From: Bretschneidera sinensis
Lineage: Eukaryota > Streptophyta > Magnoliopsida > Brassicales > Akaniaceae
Direction of reading: 5' to 3'
Assembly: GCA_023935145.1 (NCBI GenBank)
Contig: CM043700.1
Coordinates: forward strand, 28,528,501 to 28,592,500
DNA length: 64,000 nt
A model generated the notes under the pieces. That model worked only from the letters and a program-made list of their open reading frames with translations, was not told the DNA's origin and ran no database searches. Below are positions 1 to 10,716 of the stretch, piece by piece; the first letter of the stretch is position 1; each line of letters opens with the position of its first letter. The translations under genes were made by a program, and so were the position numbers.

Positions 1-291
1 TGAATGTTTCATGGGTGGTTCAGAAAAATGGTCAGGAACCCAATTTATAGTCTAAAAGAAATTGATGATTAGCCATGGCTTGGCTTCCAGAACTTTTCTT
101 CTTATAAAATGTTGAGAGGTAGTGCAGTATTTAGTTTCCTTTATGTCTATGGTATATTTTCAAATGGAAGTGTATTTAAAGATTGGCTGAAATTTCTTTT
201 CTTGGTCTGCCCAAGTAACAGTGATCACATCTTCAGATATTTACTGTTTTCTTCTACCTTTTGGTTTATATTTTTAACTCCATTGATACAG

Positions 292-1198
292 GAGGCAGAG
301 CTGCTAGTCAACATCAAAGAACATGTTCTTGTTCCTGAGCATCAGGTGCTTACAAGTGAGGAGAAGAAGACTTTGCTGGAAAGGTATACTGTGAAGGAGA
401 CACAGGTCAGTGTCAAGCTATCTTGAAAGATAATATGCACTGATGTTGGATAGCCCTGTAGGTATTTTTTGTTTGGATTATAGGATTATACTACATATAA
501 TACGCTATTGTCTAGGTATTCAAACATCTGAATGTCAAACTGCATGATCTTGCCTTTAGAAGTGAATGTTATATGACTCAAATTTATCATCAACCATGTG
601 TCAGGAAACAAGGAAGTATTGATGTTTTTGCTAGTATATCAATTTAGGGGTCCCCTGAATATGATAGAAGCCTAGTTTTCGCAACAGGTTGTAGATAAAC
701 AGACCAAGTAAAGTTTGTCGTGTGCTTGGCTAGGAAATAATCTTATTGTGCTTGTAAACGTTGTACAAAGTTAAAATTAGCTCCGCTTGTTCATTGTTTG
801 GTTTGTGCTTTTGTGTAAATTAGAAAATCTTAGTCCCACAACTAAGAACAAACTGTGTTGAAAATGTTGAGTTCTTATTCCGTGCAATGAGCTGCACACT
901 GAAAGAAGGCAAAAAGTAAAAAGGGATTGGGGAAATACAAAAGATAAAAGGCCATTATTAGGTTTGAATGTTAGTTATGGGCATGCTTCTCATTTTGCTT
1001 TTTTCTGCTGCAAATCTTACTAGTGGAATATTTATTTTTTCTCTCCACTGTATGGGGGTGGTTGGATTTCAGCTTCCTCGTATTCAGGTGACCGACCCTG
1101 TTGCAAGATACTATGGTTTGAAGCGTGGACAAGTTGTGAAGATAATCCGGCCAAGTGAGACAGCTGGCCGTTATGTCACTTACCGATATGTTGTATAA
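292..1198 (+). CDS. NRPB5: RNA polymerase subunit RPB5, last two exons (partial)
   Basis: This encodes the C-terminal about 80 residues of RPB5, the subunit common to nuclear RNA polymerases, which sits on the jaw that contacts downstream DNA. Exon A is 292-405 (after an AG at 290-291, donor GTCAGT at 406) and exon B is 1073-1198 (after TTTCAG). Both are in phase 0 and join cleanly. Visible conserved stretches are [15 protein letters not shown] and [16 protein letters not shown] in exon A, and [15 protein letters not shown] and [19 protein letters not shown] before the stop in exon B. These match the Rpb5/RPABC1 C-terminal domain of plant NRPB5A-type proteins (about 205 aa) nearly residue for residue from memory. 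The 5' exons, including the N-terminal jaw domain, lie left of the window. No lesion is seen in the part present. Confidence 0.95.
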
Positions 1199-2070
1199 TT
1201 TCTTGTCTTTTTAGATCAGCGTACTATCACTTGAACTAGCATTTATACCAGGTTTAAATTGCAATTGCTCCTTCAATGCTTCTCTGGAAATGTCCAGTAT
1301 GCTAAAAACCCTAGGGAGTTTGCAACCCTGATTTGAACATGTTAATCTCTCTTTCGGGTGCTTGTTTATGTTCTTGTTTGTAGTGGAATCAGTCTGTATT
1401 GTAGTACTCTGCGAAAAAAAGGTTCAATCTGGTAGTTTGAATTCATTCATTTTTTCACCATTCATGTGTATCCGGTTGCTACATGAATTTGGATTTCGTA
1501 AATAAGAGAAAATGTTTCTTTATGGGAAGAAATCTGTGAACAAAAGCATTCAAGTGGGCTAGAAGTGGTATTTGGATTTTGGGTGTCGCATGGGTGTCGA
1601 GATGGACCATTCAGCACCTTTGGTATTGAAAAGCTGCAGCCAGTTTTGCTCTGTTTTGTGGTTGCGGTTAGGTTTGTGCTGTAGGGAGGGAAAGGGGTTT
1701 ACAGTTTGGAAGATAGGATTAATATCTTCAATTTTCATGTTAGGAGGCATGGATTGTTGAGTTAAAAGTGTTGCCGATGACAAGATCCAAGCTATCAATC
1801 TTACAATAAACCTGATTTTTATTTTAATTGAATCCATTAAAATATGTTCTTACCATCAATCTTACAGGACGAAATAACAGTAAAGGCCTACTAACAACAT
1901 GCGTTTAGTGCACTAGAAGAGTAGAAGCCATAAACTTAGTATTTTTTTTTTGGACCCTTTCACAAGAGGTTGATAAAATATCTTCAAAACTGTCGCCATG
2001 CTTAAGCAGGAGGAAGTAGGTCATCAGCTACCTGTGAACAAAACAATGGTATGGGTTAAGATTCCCTTGT
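1199..2070. other. RPB5 3' flank, no gene seen
   Basis: This should hold the RPB5 3' UTR and polyadenylation region. No further exon, RNA gene or mobile element was recognised. The short ORFs on both strands at 1559-1837 overlap each other and match nothing known to me. Confidence 0.6.
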
Positions 2071-2324
2071 CTTCAGACTATGAGATCTATGTAGTGTGCC
2101 AAATCCCGACCAGAATTGAAACACGTTAAAAAGGGTAGCATTTGAAATTAAGCATGATTCATTTGAAAATTTTCTTTTTTTTCATATTTTTTAATATCTT
2201 CAGACTATGAGATCTATGTAGTGTGCCAAATCCCGACCAGAATTGAAACACGTTAAAAAGGGTAGCATTTGAAATTAAGCATGATTCATTTGAAAATTTT
2301 CTTTTTTTTCATATTTTTTAATAT
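2071..2324. repeat. 127-bp perfect tandem duplication
   Basis: Copy 1 is 2071-2197 and copy 2 is 2198-2324. I see no mismatch between them. Each begins CTTCAGACTATGAGATCTA and ends with a TTTCATATTTTTTAATAT run. Perfect identity implies a recent local duplication or an assembly artefact. Confidence 0.93.
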
Positions 2325-2862
2325 TATATTAAAAAAATCTTGCTTTTCAAATTATATTAAAAATGTGCACATTATTAAAAAAAATGTTACTGAAAATGAA
2401 AAAACATTTTCTACATCTAAACACATCCCTGTTAAGGATGCATCTAGTTTTGAAAAATGTTTTTCATTTCTATTTACATTTTTCTTAACATTTTTCTCAA
2501 TAGTGTGCATTTTTCTAACACAATTTAAAAAATAATTTTTCTTTTTCTAACATATTATTAGAAAAATTAAGAAACAAAAAAAAAATTATTTTTTTCAATA
2601 TTATGATAAATAAAAAAATGTTGTTTTTCAAATTGTGTTAAGAATATGCACTGCTAAGAAAAAAAAGATAAAAAAAATAATAATATTCTTGAAACTAAAC
2701 ACCATAGGGTGCATTTGGTTGTGAAAATTTTCATCAATATTTTTCTTAACACTTTGTTCAATAATTTATACATTCTTAATATAATTTAAAAATTATTTCT
2801 CTTTCCGAAAGAAAAATTTTGTTTTCTAAATTATGTTAAAAATTATTTTTTTTAAAAAAAAA
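2325..2862. mobile_element. AT-rich foldback MITE cluster (hAT-like ends)
   Basis: The stretch is built of inverted repeats. The segment around 2492-2530 (TAGTGTGCATTTTTCTAACA) is roughly the reverse complement of 2617-2675 (TGTGTTAAGAATATGCACTG), folding about a centre near 2575. The outer ends, near 2434 (GGATGCATCTAGTTTTGAAA) and 2706 (TTGAAACTAAACACCATAG), are also complementary. A second partial unit follows from 2708 (GGTGCATTTGGTTGTGAAAA). The pattern fits a non-autonomous hAT-type MITE. Target duplications were not resolved, so exact limits are uncertain. Confidence 0.45.
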
Positions 2863-3058
2863 ATTTCCTCAACTATCAGCACCTAAGTTTCTCAATTTTC
2901 CCTTCCCCAGTTCTTAGGAAATGTGGAAGGTCTTGATTTCTCGCATCCCCTTCAAGTCTCGTTTGCAGACAACTTAACTACAACACCAGTTACTAAGCAA
3001 CAAAAGTTTATTTTATTCTGTTTTACTCTGCTCTATATGTGTAAACAGGCATATACAC

Positions 3059-3061
<3 letters not shown>

Positions 3062-3090
<29 letters not shown>
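3062..3090. repeat. (AG)n microsatellite
   Basis: About 14 AG dinucleotides in a row. It lies 3' of the Aux/IAA gene, whose stop codon is at 3354-3356 on the minus strand. The surrounding 2863-3353 shows no gene. Confidence 0.95.
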
Positions 3091-3095
<5 letters not shown>

Positions 3096-3353
3096 CAGCA
3101 AACAAACCATTTACGCACATACTAATGTTGCCTTGAGGAGCCAGCAATCAGAGTACATAAAGAGAATAAGAGGGAGAAGACAAACCTATAAAACATCTAA
3201 AACATTATAACTTGCTTACTAGAGGTTTTTCTTAGTACATCAAGTCTTCAGTGTTTAGAAGCATACATAAGGTGAATGTACGATCAAACAGTAAACACTT
3301 CCGTTGCAAATCCTATAGAGAACATTCGATCCATTCATACGGATAACATCACA

Positions 3354-6300
3354 TTAGTTGCGATTTTTGCACTTCTCCAAGGCCCTCGGGGCTGCAAGAA
3401 GCAGATACAGAAACATCCATTAGTGAGGCTTTTCTCCAATACCATTTATCATAAGGATTCAGTCATGTAACAAGAAGCTGAAGGAAAGTGGACTGCTATA
3501 TCTAATAAAGAAGATTCTATCAATCAGTGGCTATGATCTATGGTATCAAACCATACAAAAAATTTGGAGTAAAGATATCACTTGCATCCCATCCATTTTA
3601 TGTTGTCTAACGTTCAAAAAGAAATGCGCGGTAGATTTGATTGGATTTGAACTTCTCATAGTTAGATTTGAACTCATAAATCAGAACATAATTTATTATG
3701 TATGAAAAATACCTAGGCCGATAGCCTCAGAGCTTTTCATAATCCTCAGCCTCTTACAAGTGTCAGTGAACATCCTGCAACAACAAAACAATGATAAAAT
3801 TGGAGAATTATATCCTTCACTATTCATATTTTGTTTTTGTTTAACTATCCCTTATGCTAGTAATTGCATAGTAAAATTACAATAGCATTGTAGTAATAAA
3901 TTAGAGAAAAGTATTCAGATAGGAAGTGCAACACTTAAACAAATCATAAATTCAAATTTGAGCCAGATATCTTAAAATCAATTTGTGTCAGATAATTATT
4001 GATCAGCACTACGAAGTGCAGAGATGCCCTTTTCTTGAATTGAGTATCTAAATATGGAAATTTCATGGAAATGAAAGGAAAAAAAGCACAGCAGAGTTGC
4101 AGTTAAGGACCCTTCTTTCCAGAATTTCTAACTCTGGCACACTTCTCGTACTATAAATCCTTTTATGTGAATATTTCTATTAAAGATAAAGGCTATAGTC
4201 AATTTGTTTAGTTGATTTTATAAGACTGTTAGAACTCATTAAGGAAGAAGAAAATAGCAAAGGCATACTGATAGATCAAGTGAAACCATTGCAATGCACG
4301 TGAAGCTCAAGTTTAAAACATGCCAGCTTTATGAAGTGAAGAGAAAAAACGACTTTGAACTAGCTTTATATGGAGAGAAGTACTTAGATTTAATGGACCA
4401 GCCCTCTCTCTTTTATTATTTTGCTGATTCAAGATGTTCCTTGATAAACTTATCAATCCATGATATCCTATGTTCATATTTCCAGAATGTCGGATAGGAT
4501 AGAAGAACAAGATCAGAAATTATGTTCATTCAAACATGGCATCCTTCTCGTCATTGATCGGATATCTTCAGTAATTATGAGTTGCGAATAACACTTACTT
4601 CCATGGAACATCACCAACTAGCATCCAGTCACCATCTTTATCTTCATAGGTAAGTACGTATTCGGAACCATGCAGGAGATCTATTAATCGACTCTCGCTC
4701 AATCCATCTCGAGTGGGTACCCCATGAGAGCCACACTGACCTGAGATGGTCATTCACAAACAGAAATTAACTCCAAACAAAACAAGCTGTTAGTATTTAT
4801 CATAGTGGGAAATGAGTATTGCGAATCAAATGCAGGAACATTTGTGTATGCGTGCCTGTAAGATAGCTCATAAATGTTGCCTCTTCTAAATTCTAATGCC
4901 TGTAAGATACCACGGAAAGTTCACATCTCCTGCTCAATCATACAGTTACCACAACTACTCAATTCTCTTTAATTGCCATAAGTAGAAGGCAATAGTTTAG
5001 GATTACAAAAGCATATCTCAACATATCCAAACATTCAACGCAGATATTGAATCATGCTGTTATGTTTCACAGAGAACCTCATAAAATGTTGATTCAGTAG
5101 CTTGGCACGAACCTATTTCCTTTCAGAACAAAAGGAAAGATTTCATCTCCATATCATTTTGGGTTTACCAGAATGTCTACATAATACAATACTAACTTAA
5201 TCTGAATATTGTGCAAAACAAAATTTTCTGATTTATCTACTATAGGACTTCCAGCCCCCCACTCTTCGTCAATCATCCACTTCAAGAAAAGTCTTTCAAT
5301 TGTGATCCCCTCCCCAACAAAAAGAGAGAGAGAGAGAGAGAAATAATAAAAAAGGAAACAAAGTTAAAAGTTCCTGTACATCTTTATGGAAACTCAAGCA
5401 TCACTAAAGCAATTCCAATCGGGAAACTACAGGCAGCAATAAGCGGAACAAGGAATGTTTGCACGGGTAAGCATAGAGAAGATGAAATTAGGTATGGGAT
5501 GGAAGAAAGATTACCGATTGTAAAGCAGCTGAACATCTTTTCCAGTGCTGAAGAGAGTTCCATATAGCTGCCATAGGTCTTGAGATCAACTTTTCTCAGG
5601 TAGGGGGCACCATCCATGCTGACCTTGACATACAGACACCCTGATCCCAACTTAGCTTCTGCCTCATCATCATTCTTTTGAGAATGAGAAGCCATAGAAT
5701 TCTTCCGGAAAGAACGAATTGGTGGCCATCCCACTACTTGTGCCCTGTCAAAACACAAGACACGAGTGATCTGGATTTAGTGAGGGCTGAGGCTATCTTT
5801 GGCAAGAACCTTAATCAACCATTTTGCCGTAATTAATGCAATTAGATATTTCTCTACTGAACCAAGCAAATAAATTTTCTCCAAAAAGGACCAGAGGCTT
5901 AAAACATTTTAAAGTGACAAACACTCTAACATGGCAGTAATATGTAACATAAGCCATCAGTCAAAACCATTTGAAACGCATTAAGTAGAAATCAAACTCT
6001 AAACCTAGTACATTACCTAGATGCGCAGCAGGTGTTAAATAGTACTAGTAAATGCTTATACGATAGCACAAATTGAAAACAAATTTATGGGAAGCAGATA
6101 AACATGACCCAAACTGTGACCGAACACAAAAAACATGGAAAGCAAAATTGTTTATAGAGCTAACAGGTAAAATAAGCACGAATTAGTTCTTTTAATCAAG
6201 AATTAAAATTGTTACATGTTTTTTTTTTCCAAATTCTAATATTTAACCCAGTATAATTCAGTTCACTTTTTTTATCTTTTCCTACTCTTTTGGAAGCCAG

Positions 6301-6984
6301 ACAACAAAAACCATATAATTCAAATTCCAATTTATCTACCCAAAATTTCTCTAGAATCCAGAAGGAGAATCACCAAGAACGAACAAAAGGCTAAAAATAG
6401 TCTACAACAAGAGAAAATTTATCCAAAAAAACTTAAACCCACGAGAAATAAGAGAAAGTTTAATCCAGTTACTTGGCAGCAGGAGCAACCCCATGGCAAC
6501 TAGCACCAGCAACCTGGGCCTTCTTCTCCTGCACCGGTCCCACCGGTTTCGGCGACTGCGGCACCCCTCCATCCTTCACAACCGGACCTCCCAGACCCGA
6601 ATCCGACCCGTAAACACCCTTCCCAACTCTATTACCAGAACCTCTAGAAGAGAACAACCCACCACCACAACCTTTAGTACCCAAATCAAGAGAAGCAACC
6701 TCAGATCCAGAGGAGAAAACCCAGTTGGCAGACCCACCACCACCATCAATGGCATCAGAGAATCCCCTCTTGGCCCCTGACACTACATAGCTCTTCAGTG
6801 ACAGAACCATTGGGTTGCCATTCTTCTCACTATCGTTTCTGATTGATGACTCGGACCCGGGTAACCCGAGTCTCAACTCGGTGGCCTTCAAGTTGAGACC
6901 ATCGTTGTTGTTTTTATCAGAGTTTTCCATTGGAGGAACCTCTGATAAACCTATGTAATCATGTTCTACAACTGGTATAAACAT
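3354..6984 (-). CDS. IAA27: Aux/IAA auxin-response repressor, IAA27-like (327 aa)
   Basis: Nuclear repressor that binds ARF transcription factors and is degraded through the TIR1/AFB auxin co-receptor. Five exons on the minus strand: 6473-6984, 5515-5744, 4599-4740, 3713-3774, 3354-3391. All junctions are GT-AG, the phases agree, and the total is 984 nt with the stop. Domain I (LxLxL EAR motif ELRLGLPG) is at about residues 36-43, a KR signal at 72-73, the degron VGWPPIR at 175-181 across the first splice, and the PB1 domain (III/IV) at about 206-312 with K211 and the acidic DKDGD loop at 281-285. It ends [12 protein letters not shown]. The HDYIGLSE start, KNSMAS after the degron, and the tail resemble Arabidopsis IAA27/PAP2 more than IAA8 or IAA9. 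I chose ATG 6984; the codon before it is TTG. All key residues are present and the gene looks functional. Confidence 0.95.
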
Positions 6985-6990
6985 CAAAGC

Positions 6991-6996
6991 TTACAT
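6991..6996 (-). promoter_or_regulatory. AUG-stop minimal uORF (ATGTAA) upstream of Aux/IAA start
   Basis: On the minus strand ATGTAA ends 6 nt before the main ATG (6982-6984) and is in frame with it. A start codon followed directly by a stop can stall ribosomes; AUGUAA is the form known from boron-responsive plant mRNAs. It is regulatory only if it is in the mature leader. GTAAG here might also be read as splice sequence, so this is uncertain. Confidence 0.45.
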
Positions 6997-7024
6997 GCAA
7001 TAGTCAAAAAATATGAAATGGGCA

Positions 7025-7054
7025 AAGAAGAAGAAGAAGAAGAAGAAGAAGAAG
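7025..7054. repeat. (GAA)n microsatellite in presumed Aux/IAA 5' UTR
   Basis: About ten GAA units on the plus strand, read as (TTC)n in the Aux/IAA sense orientation, about 40 nt upstream of the start codon. Pyrimidine-rich leaders of this kind are common in plant mRNAs. Confidence 0.9.
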
Positions 7055-7177
7055 CTGTATACTCGGATTATGAACTGATAAATTGGTCTGAACGTGTAAT
7101 AGGAGATAATGAAGTAGAGAAGCTTCTTTGCACTTTTGGTAACTCTGTTTTGCTCCTATATACTATCAATTATCATA

Positions 7178-7199
7178 CTCTCTCTCTCTCTCTCTCTCT
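7178..7199. repeat. (TC)n microsatellite, GA-repeat in Aux/IAA upstream region
   Basis: Eleven TC units on the plus strand, (GA)n on the Aux/IAA sense strand, about 195 nt upstream of the start codon. It is probably in the 5' UTR or core promoter. Confidence 0.9.
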
Positions 7200-7403
7200 G
7201 TCAGTGCTTACTATCATCTCACTGTGAGTGAATTAATCTGTAACTTCATAAAAAGACGAAGTAAAACCCACTAAAAGAATGTTAATAAAAACCATTTTTT
7301 TCTTTTTTTAAAGAAAGAAAAGGAAGCCCGTCTTTAACTACTCTTTTCCTTCTTCCTTTATTTTTTAAGTAAAATTTTCCTTCTTTTTATGATTTTTTTT
7401 GGG

Positions 7404-7763
7404 TTTTATAATTGTACTGTAGTATTATTATCTTTGGGTTTTATAATTGACAATTTGACAATATATTATTAATTCTACTTTATGCATACAATACGGAGTA
7501 CAGCTTTATGTGGGCAGCCACCCCGACAAGTCACAGAAAGTTCCCGGCAAACTTTCCGATGCTGCCCCTTTTTAAATTTTTATATGCCGGATACACAAAC
7601 TTGCGCTGGTACTCAGTTGAGGTGTGATTATATGCTAAAATGCACCGAGACAGCGTTTGGGCAGAGAAGAAAAAAAGATGAGAAATCGCAGAAAGGAAAA
7701 GGAAAAACAGTGTTCTCTCAAACGCCAAGATTTCTCGGATTTTCAAGCGGTTACGGTGAGACA
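7404..7763 (-). promoter_or_regulatory. Probable Aux/IAA promoter with AuxRE hexamers
   Basis: On the minus strand two TATAAAA boxes lie at 7404-7410 and 7439-7445, inside a repeated GGGTTTTATAATTG. Upstream of them are TGTCGG (7523-7528) and TGTCTC (7647-7652 and 7758-7763), the hexamers bound by ARF factors. Aux/IAA genes are classical early auxin targets, so this arrangement fits feedback control. Hexamers occur by chance, so the site calls are tentative. Confidence 0.45.
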
Positions 7764-8877
7764 GGAAAGAGACGCTGCGAAAAAGAGAGAGAGAGAGATA
7801 GGTTAGGGGATATTTGTTTTGGCCGATATGGTGTTTGCATTCCAGGAAAAAGTTAAAAGGGAAAAAGAAAACGAGAAGTCAGTGAAGGGATTTTGAGAAA
7901 GCTGACAAGGGAAAATTTATCCAGAGGGGTAAAGAGAAAAACGGCAGTTTGAGGAACTGAAAAAAAATCTTTGTGCGTGGGGTGGGGATACGAAAGAGAA
8001 TCGACTCTCTGGTTTTCTATGTTTTGTTTTGTTTTGGGTTTGTGTTTTTGTTGTTTGGGTTTGCTCGGCTATATTTGGTATTGTTGACGTTGAAAATATG
8101 TTTATTAGACTGAGGCCTACATAAAAATAAAATGTTGGACTAAGGAGACTCTTTAAATTTTTTTTAGTGTAGATTTTGTAGAGAGAATGATAATAGCAAT
8201 AGTAATATTTCATTGTGAATTAATGAATTGTGTATGTTGAGATCTACGTATTTTGGATTTTTTTATAGTGGTTCAGTAAATAAGTTCGTCACGTGTTCAA
8301 GATGATACTATCACTGAAATCTCGTTTTTCTTTCGAAGGGTTTTGTTACGTGTTTAGGGACGATGCAGTTTCTGAATTTTTGTTTTCATTTTTACAAGAA
8401 TTTTGTGAATGATTACAGTTTCGTCATTTGCTCTGTGATGTGCTCATCATTAACGCGACCATGTATCATCAGGTTATTGGAATAAAAGTTATCTACGTGT
8501 CATTAAGCTACTAGAGAGTGAATTATTTATTACATTTAACATTTTTCCGAAAAATCTTTAGGAGAAAAGAAAAAGTGAGGTGGTGGAAATGTCGTTAAAC
8601 TTTTTCATTTCTATTTTTTCACCCTATGTTATTTCTTCAAGTTTAATTCAATAAGGTGTGCATTCACAGGTTTGGTAATACTTGTTAGTAAAATAATAAT
8701 AATTCTAGTAAGATTTAGGTAACTATCAGTATGATTTAATTTACAATGCATTTATGATAAAATAACAGTGAAATTATAAAATTATTTCATGTTAATTAAA
8801 ACAATGAAAACAATTTTTCATAGATAAAATTTAATTTTTTATAAAAATAAACTGTTTCTTAAACATTTTTTATTTTA
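7764..8877. other. Upstream flank, no gene seen
   Basis: Purine-rich then AT-rich DNA with a short GA run at about 7783-7799. ORFs here (such as 7482-7856 and 7917-8213) are low in complexity and match no family I recognise. It is probably distal promoter and intergenic DNA. Confidence 0.5.
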
Positions 8878-8904
8878 GAAAAATTATTGTGTAGAATCGA
8901 TTTT

Positions 8905-8909
8905 ATAAG
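8905..8909. repeat. Target-site duplication ATAAG (left)
   Basis: The five bases ATAAG flank the left LTR and recur exactly at 19171-19175 after the right LTR, as expected for Ty1/copia integration. Confidence 0.93.
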
Positions 8910-10159
8910 TGTAGCTCGAGGTTTCAACCCAAGAGGGGGGGTGAATTGGGTTTTTAAAAACTTTTGCGGAATTTATACAAGTTTATAAAAACTGATAAGC
9001 AACAAATAATTGATACAAGTAGAAAGCTGTAAATAAAGAGTTTAAGGAAAGAGGATGCAAACACAGTTATAGTGGTTCGGCAATATCGGATTCGTTCCGA
9101 CCCTACGTCCACTCTCTTCAAGGAACTCCTTGAAGTAATCCACTAAGAAAACTTAGTCGCACAACTTAGCCGGGTGTTGCACAAACCGTACACAAGCAAT
9201 TTACAGGAATTGCTTAAACCGAAAAATCCCCTTCCTTTCGGAAGTTTCCCCTTCCTCTCGGAAGTAATCCCTTTACAAAGATGGTGTAAAGTAAAAGGTA
9301 GAGAGACAACAAATGAAAGCTTATTACAACAGAAATGTCTCTCTTTCAAAGTAAAGCTTGAAGAAATGGCTCAATAAGATTATTTCAAAGCTTTTTGTGT
9401 TTCAAGAGTATAAAAACTTGATTATATGAGATCAACTCTTTTTGAATATGTGCTGCTAGTTATTGAATGCTTTGCTGAGAGGGTTTATATAGCAATCAAT
9501 TAATATGGCCGTTTTGGACTTTAATTTGAAAAAGATTTACTTTAAAACGTTCAGATTTGGAGTCCAACGGTCATATTTTTGAACTACCAGTCGACTGGGT
9601 CGAGATACCAGTCGACTGGGTTCACTTGAAAAATATACGTTTTCAGACCTTCTGGGTATCCAGTCGACTGGTATATATCATCCAGTCGACTGGGGACTTT
9701 CTGTCCATTGTGCCAGTCGACTGGGTTGATTCATCCAGTCGACTGGGAAATTACTGGTCAAAGTACCAGTCGACTGGGTTAATTCATCCAGTCGACTGGG
9801 TACCTTCTGACCCATATATCAGTCGACTGGTATATGTACCCAGTCGAATGGGTTGTCTTCCAACCCAGTTTTTCTTCTGTTTTTCATTAAAAACATTTTA
9901 AAATTAATGGTTTTAGAAAAACCATTTGTGTTTGAGCCATTAAACAAGCTAATACAATGTATGAGTGAGACTTACATTGGTTCTAAACCTTAAGACCTAT
10001 ACTAGATCTTCAGTCTTCACTTGATACTTGATTTGGTTCGAGTTTTTGCACTTTGTTCCTTGGTTGAATGTGTTTGATCCTTAATACAACTTAGTTTAAA
10101 CATGTTAGTTAAATAACAGTTGTGTTTTGCCATCATTAAAATACGGGCGAGGGTCAACA
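8910..10159 (-). repeat. LTR, downstream copy (1250 bp)
   Basis: Starts TGTAGCTCGAGG and ends GGGTCAACA on the plus strand. It is the 3' LTR of the minus-strand element and aligns base for base with 17921-19170. The one difference I see is A at 9848 where the other LTR has C. It holds a copy of the palindrome array (9587-9851) and the TATA box (9485-9491). Confidence 0.96.
9587..9851. repeat. Array of ten 12-bp palindromes (downstream LTR)
   Basis: CCAGTCGACTGG starts at 9587, 9608, 9660, 9682, 9713, 9735, 9766 and 9788, with one-mismatch copies at 9819 (TCAG...) and 9840 (...GAATGG). Start-to-start distances are 21, 52, 22, 31, 22, 31, 22, 31 and 21 bp, near whole multiples of a 10.5-bp helical turn. 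The 19-bp spacers differ from each other while the palindromes are kept. Confidence 0.96.
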
Positions 10160-10160
10160 A

Positions 10161-10173
10161 TCTCCCCCTTTTT
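10161..10173 (-). other. Polypurine tract (plus-strand primer site)
   Basis: On the minus strand AAAAAGGGGGAGA ends two bases before the 3' LTR. A second copy-like motif (AGGGGGAG) lies at 10372-10379. Repeated PPTs before the 3' LTR are a Sirevirus trait. Confidence 0.88.
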
Positions 10174-10716
10174 GATGATGACAAAACTAATAATGTAAAA
10201 ACAGTTTTAAAAACTAAGTGTTAAGATTTTACAAAAATTTGGACAGAGTCTCCTCTGTTTTTTGAGAAAAACCACCCTGTAAACAAGCAAACACAGTTTA
10301 TATTTCTTTCAACCAATCCAGAATTAAACTCAACCAATCAATAAACATTTTTACACAGATATGGAGCAATGCTCCCCCTAAATCTATGCATTGGTTGCGT
10401 TTTTACTTAGATTTTCTCGTTACTTAGATTTTCTCGTTTTTCTCATTTTTCTCCCATGTTTTGACAACAGCAACCAAAGGGGGCAGAACAATTAACAAAT
10501 AAGCTATGAGACAAACAGATATTTAAAAACAGTTCTAACATATCACAAATAGCTTAAATAAATGCAAGAAATATGGCTTATAGTATTACATCATCATAGA
10601 AAAAGTCAATACAAGTAGAGTCTTATAGAGCCATAACTAAGAAAAACAAACATGAGATGTCCGTGCTAAGTGACAAATACTGGAAAAGTGCTAAGAACTG
10701 ATTAAATGAATGAGAC
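10174..10716 (-). other. Element 3' non-coding region between ORF3 and LTR
   Basis: No ORF of note. It contains the extra PPT-like motif at 10372-10379 and AT-rich sequence; nothing else was recognised. Confidence 0.6.

Noticed and set aside
968..1072. In-frame N-terminal extension of the last RPB5 exon
   Set aside because: It is intron sequence; TTTCAG at 1067-1072 is the acceptor and the protein matches RPB5 only after it.
6493..6780. 95-aa plus-strand ORF opposite the Aux/IAA first exon
   Set aside because: Antisense shadow of a well-supported coding exon.
9587..9851. Regularly spaced palindromic repeats that look like a CRISPR array
   Set aside because: The repeat is only 12 bp, the spacers alternate 10 and 19 bp, the array is inside a plant LTR, and no cas genes exist.
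9557..9901. 114-aa ORF with repeated PVDWV and SRLG units
   Set aside because: It is only the translation of the palindrome array, antisense to the element, and is repeated in the other LTR.
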